The position numbers and the translations under genes were made by a program. From Methylomagnum ishizawai (GTDB lineage: Bacteria > Pseudomonadota > Gammaproteobacteria > Methylococcales > Methylococcaceae): a DNA stretch of 64,000 bases. The notes beneath the pieces are model-generated. The model searched no databases, was not told the origin of the DNA, and saw only the letters and a list, made by a program, of their open reading frames with translations. Below are positions 29,451 through 38,003 of this stretch, in pieces (position 1 is the first letter of the stretch; each line of letters starts with the position of its first letter). The DNA lies in NCBI RefSeq assembly GCF_900155475.1, contig NZ_FXAM01000003.1, positions 1 to 64,000 of the forward strand. Reading direction: 5' to 3'.

Positions 29451-29879
29451 TCAATTCAGCGGGAGGCGGTCCTGGGCGCCCATCGCGGTGTGGTAGGCCT
29501 TGGCGTCCAGCACCTCGACCCGCGCCATCACGCCGGGACAGCCGTCCTTGCCGTTTTCGGGTTCCACCTGGATGGCGGGGGCGAGTTCCGCCCGGGCCTG
29601 GTCGCTCAGTTCCCGGCCCCGGATTTCGAGGTAGTCGGCCTGACCCGGCGCCAGATGGACGCGCTTGGACAGCGTATGTCCCGCCGTGTCGCGCATCAGG
29701 TTGCCCGCGCCGTCGAGGAAGCCCAGCAGCACATCGCAACTGCCCGCGACCTCGGTTTGCGCCACCACGTCGAGGCGCAGGGTTTGGTCGGCCCCGAGGG
29801 CGATCCGCCCGGCGTCTTCGCCGGCCTGGGCGCAACCTACGGATAACAACAAGGCGAGGAGGGCGGGGGTCTGGTTCAT
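29451..29879 (-). CDS. Small secreted or lipoprotein-like hypothetical protein
   Basis: The 142-residue protein has a signal sequence MNQTPALLALLLSVGCAQAG that could be cleaved by signal peptidase I after AQA; the VGCA stretch is only a weak lipobox. The mature part looks beta-rich with two further Cys (48 and 114) that may pair. No domain was recognised. It lies downstream of iscX in the same direction, but with a 131-base gap. Confidence 0.6.
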   Translation of the reverse strand: MNQTPALLALLLSVGCAQAGEDAGRIALGADQTLRLDVVAQTEVAGSCDVLLGFLDGAGNLMRDTAGHTLSKRVHLAPGQADYLEIRGRELSDQARAELAPAIQVEPENGKDGCPGVMARVEVLDAKAYHTAMGAQDRLPLN

Positions 29880-30010
29880 GGTCGTTCTCCGGTGGGCGGG
29901 TCTTGGGGGATAGTCTGCACCCGTGGGAGTGGTTTCGACAGTGAACTGGACAGCGGCGGTTTTGTGAATTATTACCAAAAACAGCCCTTGACCTGGGGCC
30001 GGTCCTGGGC

Positions 30011-30205
30011 TTAGGCGATCTCGTCCAACCACGCCATCTGTATGGCTTCCAGCACTTTCTCGTTGCATTTCTCGACGTTGTCCGAGAACCCATCGAGGGC
30101 CAGGACCCAATCCAAAAGATCGGTATAGCGGATGAATTTCGGGTCCACGTCGGGATGGGCCTCGGCCAGGGCGATGGCGATATCGAAGGTGTCGCTGAAT
30201 TTCAT
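30011..30205 (-). CDS. iscX: IscX, Fe-S cluster assembly adaptor
   Basis: The 64-residue protein has the IscX/YfhJ length and sequence: DTFDIAIALAEAHPDVDP, then FIRYTDLLDWVLALDGF, ending AIQMAWLDE. IscX binds IscS and iron and modulates cluster assembly. It is usually at the end of an isc operon; here it follows an HD-like gene and selO, so it has been separated from iscRSUA. A supply role for nitrogenase cannot be shown from position. Confidence 0.93.
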   Translation of the reverse strand: MKFSDTFDIAIALAEAHPDVDPKFIRYTDLLDWVLALDGFSDNVEKCNEKVLEAIQMAWLDEIA

Positions 30206-30249
30206 GGGGAATTCCTCGCGGGAAGTTGGGGGAGGGGGGATGGCGCGGC

Positions 30250-31080
30250 TCACTCGGTCCAGCGCTCGCTGCGTAGCGCCTGGGCCACGGCCTGGGCGCG
30301 GGACTCGAACAGCTCCGCCGCCGTCCGCGCCGGGGCCGGTTCCACGCCGGTATAGGCCGCCAAGGCCCGCCGCAGCTTGTCGGCCTTGGGATAGGTTTCC
30401 AGCGCCTGTCCTGGATAGGCCCGGTAGTCGCAGGCGCAGATGTCGAGCAAACGGGCGAAGCGTTCGGGATGGCGCGGGGCTTCCGCCCGCTCCAGCAAAC
30501 CGGCGATGGCGGTCGCCCGCATGTCCACGGCGCGGTGGACCCGGTCGCATTCCCGCACCGCCAACCGCGCCAAAGCCAGGCAATCTTCCGGCACCTGGAA
30601 CCTCGCGCACACCGCTTCGACCAGCGGGATGCCGCGCGCCTCGTGGCCGTAATGGCCGGGCCAGAATTCGCGGGGGGAACCGGCCTTGCCCAGCTTGTGC
30701 AACAGGGCCGCCCAACGGGTGGCGAGCGGGGCGTCGATCTTGGCGGTTTCTTCCAGCAGGGCGCATTGGTGCAGGCCGATATCGACCTCGGGCGGGTCGT
30801 CGGCGCTTTGCGGCACGCCGAACAGGGCATCGACTTCCGGCAGCAGCGCGAGCAAGGCTCCGTGCTGGCGCAGCAGCAACAGCATCCGCGCCGGATGCGG
30901 ACCCATCAGGCCATAGGCCAGGATCGGCCAAGCCTGGGGCGGTTCCAAGGTATCGCATCCGTCCGGCAAGGCGCGGAGGCCGGGCAGTGTGGCGGGTTCC
31001 GAGCCATAGGCGGCCAGCGCCGCCGCCCGCAGGGCCAGCAGCAGTTCCGGGCCGGACAAGGCGTGGGTTGCGGCGGACAT
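30250..31080 (-). CDS. Degenerate HD-domain protein related to the C-terminus of CCA-adding enzyme
   Basis: The 276-residue protein resembles the HD part of bacterial CCA tRNA nucleotidyltransferase: LLPEVDALFGVPQ, then a metal-site region reading LLHKLGKA, then FWPGHYGHEARGIPLVEAVCARF. The nucleotidyltransferase head is missing and the HD Asp is replaced by Lys, so phosphohydrolase activity is doubtful. The ATG at 31080 shares a base with the selO stop (TGATG), implying coupling. Its function is unknown. Confidence 0.7.
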   Translation of the reverse strand: MSAATHALSGPELLLALRAAALAAYGSEPATLPGLRALPDGCDTLEPPQAWPILAYGLMGPHPARMLLLLRQHGALLALLPEVDALFGVPQSADDPPEVDIGLHQCALLEETAKIDAPLATRWAALLHKLGKAGSPREFWPGHYGHEARGIPLVEAVCARFQVPEDCLALARLAVRECDRVHRAVDMRATAIAGLLERAEAPRHPERFARLLDICACDYRAYPGQALETYPKADKLRRALAAYTGVEPAPARTAAELFESRAQAVAQALRSERWTE

Positions 31081-32585
31081 CACGAGGAGCAACTGACTTC
31101 GATAGGGCTCAAGGCTTCCGACGGCGGCTCGGCGTAGGCTTCGAGTTCCGGCTGTTCGTCGTAGGGGCGGGCCAGCAGGTCCAGCAGCTTGGCGACCTCG
31201 CCATCGTCGCCGGCCTCGGCTTGCGCTATCGCGGCTTGGGCCAGATGGTTGCGCAGCACGTATTTGGGATTGACCCGGTTCATGGCGAAGGCGCGGGCCG
31301 CGTCGTCGGTGTTTTGTTCGGCGCGGAGGCGGGCGCGGTAGGCCACGGTCCAGGCGTCGAAGGCGGCGATATCCAGGAGTTCCTCGCGGGCACCGTGGGC
31401 CGGGTCATCGTCGGCGGCGCGGACCTTGGCGAGGTGGCGGAAGCCGCGGGTGAAGTCGCTCTTGCCGCGTTGCAGGATCGCCAGGAAGTCGTTGACCAGG
31501 GCCAGGTCGCCTGCGCGGATTTCGCGGAGGCCCAGTTTGTCGGCCCAGCGCCGTTCCATGGCCGCGGCATAGACCGGGGCGTAGCGCTCGAAAATGCCGG
31601 TGGCGATTTCCAGGGCTTGGGACTCGTCGTCGGCCAGCAAGGGTAGGCAGGCCCGCAGCAGCCGCGAGCAATTCCATTGGCCGATCTGCGGCTGGGCGTA
31701 ATAGGCGTAGCGGCCCTCGGCGTCGGAATGGTTGCAGACATGGTATTGGCGGAACCGGTCCATGAAGCCATAGGGACCATAATCCAGGGTCAAGCCCAGC
31801 ACCGAGAAATTGTCGGTGTTCATCACCCCGTGGCAGAAACCCAAGCTTTGCCATTGCGCCATCAAACGGGCGGTGCGTTCGACCACTTCGCCCAGCCAAG
31901 CGGCGTGGCGGTCGGGCTGGTCGATCAGGTGCGGATAATGCTCGGCGATGACATGGTCGGCCAGGGGCGCGAGGGCGGTTTTGCCGCCTTGGTGGCGGAA
32001 GAACTCGAATTGGCCGAAACGGGCGAAGCTGGGCGCGACCCGGCAGACCACGGCGGCGGTTTCCAGGGTTTCGCGCTGGACCGGCGCGGGCGAGGCCACC
32101 AGGCTCAAACAGCGGGTGGTGGGCACGCCCAGGGCGTGCATGGCTTCCGAGCAAAGATATTCCCGGATCGAGGAACGCAGTACCGCCCGTCCGTCCATGC
32201 CGCGTGAATAGGGGGTCGGCCCCGCGCCCTTGAGCTGGAGTTCCCGGCGCTGGCCGGCGGGTGTCTGTATCTCGGCGATCAGGAGGGCGCGGCCATCGCC
32301 CAATTGCGGCACCCAGGTTCCGAACTGGTGGCCGGCATAGACCGAGGCCGTGGCCGCATAGCCCGGCCAGGGCGCATTGCCCGCCAGGATGGCCAGCAAT
32401 TCCGGGTTTTGCGTCTCGCCGACATCCAGACCCAATTCCAGCGCTAGGGGCGCGTTGAAATGGACCAGCCGGGGTTCGGGCAAGGGGGTGGCGGGCACTT
32501 CGACCTGATAGGGCCGGCCCAGGGCTGCATAGCGTGGGGCCAGCGGCAATTCTCGATGGGGATAGCGGGGAGTGAAACCGTGCAT
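31080..32585 (-). CDS. selO: Protein adenylyltransferase SelO (YdiU family)
   Basis: SelO is a pseudokinase-fold enzyme that transfers AMP to Ser, Thr or Tyr of target proteins, linked to redox homeostasis. The 501-residue protein shows the family stretches VYAGHQFGTWVPQLGDGRA, RELQLKGAGPTPYSR and HGVMNTDNFSVLGLTLDYGP. It ends VSCSS, where the Cys matches the redox-active C-terminal Cys/Sec of the family. Length is normal. It heads a short operon with the HD-like gene and perhaps iscX. Confidence 0.95.
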   Translation of the reverse strand: MHGFTPRYPHRELPLAPRYAALGRPYQVEVPATPLPEPRLVHFNAPLALELGLDVGETQNPELLAILAGNAPWPGYAATASVYAGHQFGTWVPQLGDGRALLIAEIQTPAGQRRELQLKGAGPTPYSRGMDGRAVLRSSIREYLCSEAMHALGVPTTRCLSLVASPAPVQRETLETAAVVCRVAPSFARFGQFEFFRHQGGKTALAPLADHVIAEHYPHLIDQPDRHAAWLGEVVERTARLMAQWQSLGFCHGVMNTDNFSVLGLTLDYGPYGFMDRFRQYHVCNHSDAEGRYAYYAQPQIGQWNCSRLLRACLPLLADDESQALEIATGIFERYAPVYAAAMERRWADKLGLREIRAGDLALVNDFLAILQRGKSDFTRGFRHLAKVRAADDDPAHGAREELLDIAAFDAWTVAYRARLRAEQNTDDAARAFAMNRVNPKYVLRNHLAQAAIAQAEAGDDGEVAKLLDLLARPYDEQPELEAYAEPPSEALSPIEVSCSS

Positions 32586-32756
32586 GGCGGGTCTATGGGC
32601 GTTCCGCCCGTGGCAAAGTGGAAATCCGGCCCCCGGTCGCGCCCGCGAACACCTTGTTTCCCGGCCTATATCCCGGAAAATTAATAAGGGTATTGCAATC
32701 GGTCCCGCCCTATCGAAATATAGGCGGGTTTATAGCGAACCATGGGGAGTCATCTA
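32586..32756. other. Divergent promoter region with hairpin
   Basis: The spacer between selO and the Cys-cluster gene is A/T-richer than its surroundings. It contains an imperfect hairpin (CCCGCC...GGCGGG, about 32705-32730) just before the GGGGAG ribosome site of the plus-strand gene. Confidence 0.35.
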
Positions 32757-33503
32757 ATGGCGGACAAAGCCGGTCCTTTGGACTTTTTTAAGGCGCTACA
32801 TGGCGCGTTTTCCGAAACCCTGGCCGCACGGCGGGGCCGCGCGGATTTGATCGACGGTTTGTTGGCCCAGGCTTTCGGCAGCTTCGAGGGCAATGTCGAA
32901 ATCCAGGCCGAGGGCATGCCCGCCGTGGCCTGCCATAAGGGCTGCGCCACCTGCTGCACACTGCGGGTCACGGCCACCGCCCCGGAAATCTTCAGGGTCG
33001 CCCGCGCCGTGCGCTCGGTGTCGGCCACCTTGAAACAGCGCACCGGGATCGACTTGATCCAACGCCTCGCCGCCGCCGACCAACAAACCCGTGGCCTCGG
33101 CGAGGAAGCGCGGGTGGCTTTGCGCTGCCAATGCCCGTTCATCGTCGAAGGCATGTGCGTCATCTATCCGGTACGGACCCTGGCTTGTCGCGGCCACGCC
33201 GCCTACGATCAGGAAGACTGCGTCCGGGCGGCGATGGGCGAACTCGCGAGCATCGCTTTTTCAGGTCCGCATCTGACCGTGCGCGGCTTGGTGCAGAACG
33301 CCATGCAATCGGCCCTGCGCGATGCGGGCTATGCGTTCGGGCTATACGAATTCAACCGGGCCTTGTCCATGGCCTTGGCCGACGAATCCCTGTTGGCGCA
33401 ATGGCTGGCGGGCGTCGATGTTTTCGCCGAGGCGTTGACGACCGAAGTCAGCCTCGCCGAAATGGCTTCCACCTTCGACGCCATCAAGGCCCATCCCACC
33501 TGA
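32757..33503 (+). CDS. YkgJ-type cysteine-cluster protein
   Basis: The 248-residue protein contains the CxxxCxxC cluster of the YkgJ family (CHKGCATCC near residue 60), followed by CQCPF, MCVIYP and ACRGH, likely chelating zinc or an Fe-S cluster. Flanking parts are helical. The ATG at 32757 is preferred over 32742 because GGGGAG lies eight bases before it. It converges with the nifB operon and is separated from it by a repeat element. Its substrate or partner is unknown. Confidence 0.75.
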   Translation: MADKAGPLDFFKALHGAFSETLAARRGRADLIDGLLAQAFGSFEGNVEIQAEGMPAVACHKGCATCCTLRVTATAPEIFRVARAVRSVSATLKQRTGIDLIQRLAAADQQTRGLGEEARVALRCQCPFIVEGMCVIYPVRTLACRGHAAYDQEDCVRAAMGELASIAFSGPHLTVRGLVQNAMQSALRDAGYAFGLYEFNRALSMALADESLLAQWLAGVDVFAEALTTEVSLAEMASTFDAIKAHPT

Positions 33504-33519
33504 TGGACGATCTTCCGGC

Positions 33520-33592
33520 GTAGGGTGGGTAGGTACTCATGCCCACCATTTTTGGGTTATCCCGGTGGGCACGGAATACTTGCCTACCCTAG
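33520..33592. repeat. REP-like palindromic repeat, copy 3
   Basis: It begins GTAGGGTGGGTAGG and ends TTGCCTACCCTAG. It lies between convergent genes, and its end supplies the TAG stop codon of the AAA ATPase gene (33591-33589). It may also act as a bidirectional terminator. Confidence 0.75.
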
Positions 33593-35283
33593 GGTTTATC
33601 CAACTCCATACCGCGGAAGATCGAGCAACGCACGAACACCTCGCGGCTGGGCGGTACCTGCTTGCGGTTGCAAAACTTCGCGACCAGTTTCGCCAAGCCC
33701 TTGATATCGCGGCCCGTGGCTTCCGGGAACAGGTCCACCAATACCTCGATCAAATCCGGCTCCACGTCCAGGCCGAATTGCTCGGTCATCACGCCCCAAA
33801 TCTTGCGGCGGTCCTCGCGTTCCGGCGGATGGAACTTGATGAGGGCGATACAGCGCGACACGATGGCCTCGTCGATATCGTCCACCCGGTTGGTGGTGAG
33901 GAACAGGAGGCCGTTGAAATATTCCAGCACCCTGAGAAACACCCCGACCACGGCGTTCATGGTGATATTGTCGTCGCGGCGCTTGATGTAGACATCGGCC
34001 TCGTCGATCAACATCACCGCGCCCCAGCGCTGGGCGCGGGTCAGGACATCCTTGAGCGCGGTTTCCATCGCCGCCACGTTCAGCCCCAGTTGCCCGGAAT
34101 GCACCCGGTACAAGGGCCGTTTGATGATTTCCGAGTACACCTCGGCGGTGAGGGTCTTGCCGACGCCGGGCGGCCCCGCGCACAGCACCGTGGTCCCGCC
34201 GGATTTGCCCGCCACGATATCGTCCATCAGCACGTCCATCTCGGCGGTGAGGATATCGATCAGGTCGGTCTGTTCTTCCGGCAACACCAGCTTTTGCTTG
34301 AGTTCCGGGTGGTATTCGTAGGGCCGGATATCGTCCACATGCACCCACAGATAATGGTGCAAATCCAGGTGGAACATCAGGATGAAGGCGTGGACCGGCA
34401 ATTGGGTGAACATGCCCTTGGCCATCGCGGCCTGCGATTCCAGGACTTCGTCCTCGGCCTCGTAGTGGTTGCTCTTGGCTGCCTTGCGCAGGTACGGCCC
34501 CAGGATATCGCCGGTGGCGTCGAGGGTCAGGGCGCGGTTGGTGAGGATGCCTTCGTCGTTGACCAAGCGGGCGTCGCCGCCGCCCGAGGACAGGATCACC
34601 ACGTCCTTGCGCGACCAATCGGTATCGCGGTGGGAGGAGGTCGGGTCTTCGGCGTAGAAGCCCGTGCCCTTGCCCGCGAACTGGGCACCGTAGCGGGCGC
34701 GCCAATCGAAATAGCGTTCGCTGGTCTCGTCGTAGGCCCGGATCAGTTCCGGGGTTTCCTTGAGGAAGCCTTTGGCGGCGAGGATTTCCGGGACGGTCTT
34801 GCCCGCGATATCGCTGGACGCGATCCGCATCGTGTTGGTGGCCAAGGCGCCCTTGGCGTTGGCCCTGAGTTCGATGAAGATTTTGCCGATCTCGTCATTC
34901 GAGGCCGGGGTGTAATCCAGCCGGGTGAGGAGATAGGGCAGGGGACGTCCGGCCACGTTGGCGGTGAACAACCAGCCCCGGATACCGCCTTCGGCCAGAT
35001 AGCGGGCGATGGCGGGCAGGACCATTTCCAGGTCTTCGGCGGCGAAGCGCACGCCATCGTCGTTCATGGCCTGTTGCAGGGTGGCGAGTTGGGCCGCGCG
35101 GGCCTGCATTTCCGGCCCGCCCTTCTGGTACAAATCGCCCAGGAAGGCGATGGCCGGACCGGGAAGCTGTTGGAACGCCACTTCGACGCGGTTGCCGAAG
35201 CGCAGTTGTTCCTTGAGATGGGCGAGATCGGGGAATTCCTCGACCATCGCCTCGATATAGGGGCGCTCGATGTGGAGTTTCAT
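33589..35283 (-). CDS. AAA-family ATPase at the end of the nifB operon
   Basis: The 564-residue protein has an N-terminal region of about 300 residues without a recognised domain. A single AAA module follows with Walker A GPPGVGKT, Walker B VMLIDEADVY, a sensor-like LFLTTNR and an arginine-finger candidate in IDEAIVSRC. It is a single-ring remodelling type, not a Clp or MoxR protein by motif. It follows the SIR2-like gene by 67 bases, across a palindrome. Its stop codon lies in a repeat. A chaperone role for a nif component is inferred from position. Confidence 0.8.
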   Translation of the reverse strand: MKLHIERPYIEAMVEEFPDLAHLKEQLRFGNRVEVAFQQLPGPAIAFLGDLYQKGGPEMQARAAQLATLQQAMNDDGVRFAAEDLEMVLPAIARYLAEGGIRGWLFTANVAGRPLPYLLTRLDYTPASNDEIGKIFIELRANAKGALATNTMRIASSDIAGKTVPEILAAKGFLKETPELIRAYDETSERYFDWRARYGAQFAGKGTGFYAEDPTSSHRDTDWSRKDVVILSSGGGDARLVNDEGILTNRALTLDATGDILGPYLRKAAKSNHYEAEDEVLESQAAMAKGMFTQLPVHAFILMFHLDLHHYLWVHVDDIRPYEYHPELKQKLVLPEEQTDLIDILTAEMDVLMDDIVAGKSGGTTVLCAGPPGVGKTLTAEVYSEIIKRPLYRVHSGQLGLNVAAMETALKDVLTRAQRWGAVMLIDEADVYIKRRDDNITMNAVVGVFLRVLEYFNGLLFLTTNRVDDIDEAIVSRCIALIKFHPPEREDRRKIWGVMTEQFGLDVEPDLIEVLVDLFPEATGRDIKGLAKLVAKFCNRKQVPPSREVFVRCSIFRGMELDKP

Positions 35284-35310
35284 GGCTTACCTACCCAATC
35301 AGGTTGTCTA

Positions 35311-35338
35311 TCGTTCCCACGCCGGAGCGTGGGAACGA
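35311..35338. repeat. Perfect palindrome between SIR2-like and AAA genes
   Basis: TCGTTCCCACGC and GCGTGGGAACGA form a 12-base perfect stem with a CGGA loop. This is a family of dispersed palindromes common in gammaproteobacteria. As RNA it would form a stable stem-loop within the operon and could attenuate the ATPase gene. Confidence 0.75.
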
Positions 35339-35350
35339 TGGCGCCGGGAA

Positions 35351-36196
35351 TCAGGCCACCGCCGCCAAGGGCTGGGCCGCGCCGGTCAGTGCCGCCACGA
35401 AATCGGCCAGCGGGCTATCGATCAACTCGATACCTTGCTCTTGCAGGAAGCGCTTTTCGTTGCGGGTCAAGGGGCCGGTCATCACCGCGTAGTGCTTGTC
35501 GCTGGACCGCTTCATCACCTGCCGGGCATAGGTCCGCTCCAATTGGTTGCGGAACCTACAGCCCATGAACAAGAAATAGCGCCCGCTCCGGATGTCCTTC
35601 ACCCGCTCCGGGATCGGCGTCTGGATGTCGATCTCGGTCAGCACCTCCACATAATCGGAATCCGAAATGATGAAGTTGGACGCGGGCGCGATGCAACCCA
35701 AGGGCTTATACAACAAGGTGTTCCAGACCGCCGCGGCTTCTGGCCCGGTCTTGCTGCCGTCGGCGTTGAAATAATGCACCCATTCGCCGAAATGCTCGGC
35801 CCGGCTCACGCCCTGCACCTGGCCGAAATCGGTACGTCCGGCCAAGGCCGCCGCCATGGTGGCGTCGTACCAGACATCGACGATCAAGGGCAGGGATAGC
35901 CCCGCCAGGAAGGTGTGGAGCGCGGTCGGCTTGGCCGCGCCCTGGAACGCGGTCTGCGTCAAGCTCACCAGGGTTTTCCGGTGCTTGAAGTTCTCCACGT
36001 ACTGGCTGGCCGCGGTCAGGTTCTTGCGGATCTTGTGCGGCACCGTCACCTTGCTGGTGATGAGTTCCACCAGGACCTCCGGCGTGGAGGGAACCTCCAC
36101 GTCCGGGGCGAGGGCCAGCACTTCCGGGCCGAGATAAGGGATGACCTTGCCGGCCACGAGATCGTCCGCCAGGAAAGCGGGCAGGGTTTGGGTCAT
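35351..36196 (-). CDS. SIR2-like domain protein in the nifB operon
   Basis: The 281-residue protein has the outline of SIR2-like proteins: an N-terminal FLADDLVAGKVIPYLGPEVLAL in place of the usual GAG nucleotide loop, then a LPLIVDVWYDATMAAAL strand where active sirtuin-like NADases have a TNYD-type motif. The catalytic Asn position thus appears changed. It could bind NAD(H) or a related nucleotide without hydrolysing it. The ATG at 36196 has AGGAG eight bases upstream, and it overlaps the previous stop as ATGA. It precedes the AAA ATPase. Confidence 0.65.
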   Translation of the reverse strand: MTQTLPAFLADDLVAGKVIPYLGPEVLALAPDVEVPSTPEVLVELITSKVTVPHKIRKNLTAASQYVENFKHRKTLVSLTQTAFQGAAKPTALHTFLAGLSLPLIVDVWYDATMAAALAGRTDFGQVQGVSRAEHFGEWVHYFNADGSKTGPEAAAVWNTLLYKPLGCIAPASNFIISDSDYVEVLTEIDIQTPIPERVKDIRSGRYFLFMGCRFRNQLERTYARQVMKRSSDKHYAVMTGPLTRNEKRFLQEQGIELIDSPLADFVAALTGAAQPLAAVA

Positions 36197-36438
36197 GAGG
36201 ATAGCTCCTGGGTGCATGCGGCTTTCAGGCTCTCGATCTGGGCTTTGGGCAAACGGAACAGGCCGCGCCCGCCGGAGAGGACCTGGAAGCTGTCTTGGGT
36301 GTGGTTGGTCAGGAATTTGTACCAAGCCTGGGCTTGGACGCCCGCCGGACGCTCGCCGATTTCACTGACGGTGCCGTCCAGGTTATAGCGCAGGTGAATG
36401 ACGCATTCGGCGGTGGCGGAGGTGGCTGCTTCGGTCAT
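36193..36438 (-). CDS. Small conserved protein coupled to the SIR2-like gene
   Basis: An 81-residue protein without a recognised domain. An N-terminal beta part (ECVIHLRYNLDGTVSEIGERP) and a C-terminal helix (PKAQIESLKAACTQELSS) suggest a compact adaptor. It overlaps the SIR2-like gene by four bases, so the two are probably made in fixed ratio and may form a complex. The ferredoxin gene lies 64 bases upstream. Confidence 0.7.
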   Translation of the reverse strand: MTEAATSATAECVIHLRYNLDGTVSEIGERPAGVQAQAWYKFLTNHTQDSFQVLSGGRGLFRLPKAQIESLKAACTQELSS

Positions 36439-36502
36439 TGTCGTATCCTCATATTGGAGTGGTGGTGATGGTGTCTAACCGGCGGTTGTCTTGGCAACCG
36501 CC

Positions 36503-36835
36503 TTATTGCTTTATCAATTGGACCGTGACGCTGTGGGAACCCAGCACGGCTTGGCAAGCCAAGCGCGACAGGGATTTTTTGCCGTCCAAGCGGGCCAGCC
36601 GTTCCAATTCCGCCTTGCGGACCTTGGACAGGCTGCGGCAGCCCTCGCGCACGATCACATGGCAAGCCCCGCACAAGGCGCGGCCACCACAGGGGTGGGC
36701 GATCTCCTCGCCCGCCGCCAACGCGGCTTCGAGCAAGCTCGAACCGCTGGACACCCAGACGGTGCGGCCCGAAGGCAGGAGGGTGACTCCGGCCTGGGTG
36801 GTCCGCCGCTTTCCGGTCCGCAGAAAGCCCGACAT
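36503..36835 (-). CDS. [2Fe-2S] ferredoxin of the nif operon
   Basis: The 110-residue protein has a plant/bacterial-type [2Fe-2S] site: CGGRALCGAC (C-x5-C-x2-C) plus a distal Cys in RLACQ. A basic N-terminal extension precedes the domain. It is likely an electron carrier for cofactor assembly or nitrogenase. It sits six bases after the DegT-like gene, suggesting that pair may be functionally linked. Confidence 0.88.
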   Translation of the reverse strand: MSGFLRTGKRRTTQAGVTLLPSGRTVWVSSGSSLLEAALAAGEEIAHPCGGRALCGACHVIVREGCRSLSKVRKAELERLARLDGKKSLSRLACQAVLGSHSVTVQLIKQ

Positions 36836-36841
36836 GGGCGT

Positions 36842-37999
36842 TTACAAATAAATCGCCGCGCCCGCCCCGATATTGATCGAGGAATCCTTGGCGGTTTTGA
36901 CGATGAAACCCACTTGATCCTCGGTGAGATGGTTATGGAACGGCAGGGCGACGGCGCGGTCGGCCAGCTTCTCGGTGACGAAGAAATCGCCCTTGCGGTA
37001 GCCGTATTGGCCGTAGAACCGTTGCAAGTGCAGCGGATGGCAATAGGCTACCGACTCGATCTGCTCGGTCGCCAAATCCTGGATGATGGAATCCCGGCTG
37101 GACCGGCTGAACCGCGTGCCCAGGTGGACCAGGTAGAACATCCAATGCACCTCTTCCACTTCGGGGGCGATGTACGGCGGCTTGATGCCCTCGAACGACA
37201 GGATGTGGTCTTCGTAATAGGACTCGACCTCCTTGCGCCGCTCTAGGATGCCATCGAGCCGCCGCAACTGGATCAAACCCAGGGCGGCGTTCAGTTCGCT
37301 GAGTTCGCAGCGGTAGGGCGGAATGTCGCTCAGGACCACCGAATAGCGCTCGTTGGGTTTCCGGGACCGCAGCGCCCGCAGTTTGCTGGCGATCTGGTCG
37401 TCGTCCGTCACCACCATGCCGCCTTCGCCGCAGTTGAGGGCCGAGGGCTGGGAAAACTCGAACACCGCGCTATCGCCGAAATTCCCCACCAATTGGCCTT
37501 GGTAGCGCGAACCGATGGCCTCGCTGGAATCTTCGAGCAACAGCAGCCCGCGCTGGTTGGCGAGTTCCCGCAGCGCCCCCCACAGGGCCGGATGGCCGTT
37601 GGTGTTGGAGGCCACGATGGCGCGGGTCTTGTCGGTGATTTTGGCGGCGACCTTGTCGGGGACCAGGGTGGCGGACCAGTATTCGATATCGGCGAACACC
37701 GGCGTGGCCCCGGCCAGGGCGATGCCATGGATGGTTTCCCGATAGCTGAACGAGGAGGCGATGACCTCGTCGCCTGGCCCGATGCCATAGGCTTTGAGGG
37801 CCAGCATCAGCCCCAGGGTGGCGCTGCCGACCGCGATGGCGTGCTTGCGCCCCAGGTATGCGGCGAATTCTTGCTCGAAGGTCTCGACCGTCGGCCCGGA
37901 ACTCAGGCGCGGCGACCTGAGGACGGCGTCCACCGCCTCCAATTCCTCCATGCTCATGTCGGGATCGGACAATAGGATGGTGGGCTGCTGGTCGCTCAT
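36842..37999 (-). CDS. DegT/DnrJ/EryC1-family protein lacking the PLP lysine
   Basis: The 385-residue protein has the fold type I aminotransferase outline of the DegT family: VGSATLGLMLALKAYGIGPGDEVI, LLEDSSEAIGS and the glycine-rich GEGGMVVTDD. The residue five before EGG, normally the PLP Schiff-base Lys, is Ser186 (FSQPSALNCGEGG). The protein therefore cannot form the usual internal aldimine; ColD-type dehydratases use His there, but Ser is unusual. It begins the second half of the nifB operon, between an 88-residue protein and the ferredoxin. No sugar-nucleotide genes are near. Confidence 0.8.
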   Translation of the reverse strand: MSDQQPTILLSDPDMSMEELEAVDAVLRSPRLSSGPTVETFEQEFAAYLGRKHAIAVGSATLGLMLALKAYGIGPGDEVIASSFSYRETIHGIALAGATPVFADIEYWSATLVPDKVAAKITDKTRAIVASNTNGHPALWGALRELANQRGLLLLEDSSEAIGSRYQGQLVGNFGDSAVFEFSQPSALNCGEGGMVVTDDDQIASKLRALRSRKPNERYSVVLSDIPPYRCELSELNAALGLIQLRRLDGILERRKEVESYYEDHILSFEGIKPPYIAPEVEEVHWMFYLVHLGTRFSRSSRDSIIQDLATEQIESVAYCHPLHLQRFYGQYGYRKGDFFVTEKLADRAVALPFHNHLTEDQVGFIVKTAKDSSINIGAGAAIYL

Positions 38000-38003
38000 G
38001 GAA

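Noticed and set aside
32703-32730. Hairpin before the YkgJ-type gene as a riboswitch
   Set aside because: Too short and without any recognisable aptamer; only noted as a hairpin.
33565-35568. 667-residue open frame on the plus strand
   Set aside because: Antisense shadow of the AAA ATPase and SIR2-like genes.
33589-36438. SIR2-like plus AAA pair as a stand-alone anti-phage defence system
   Set aside because: The genes are in line with and probably co-transcribed with a nif operon, the expected NADase motif is altered, and no other defence gene is near. Kept as a nif-linked candidate instead.
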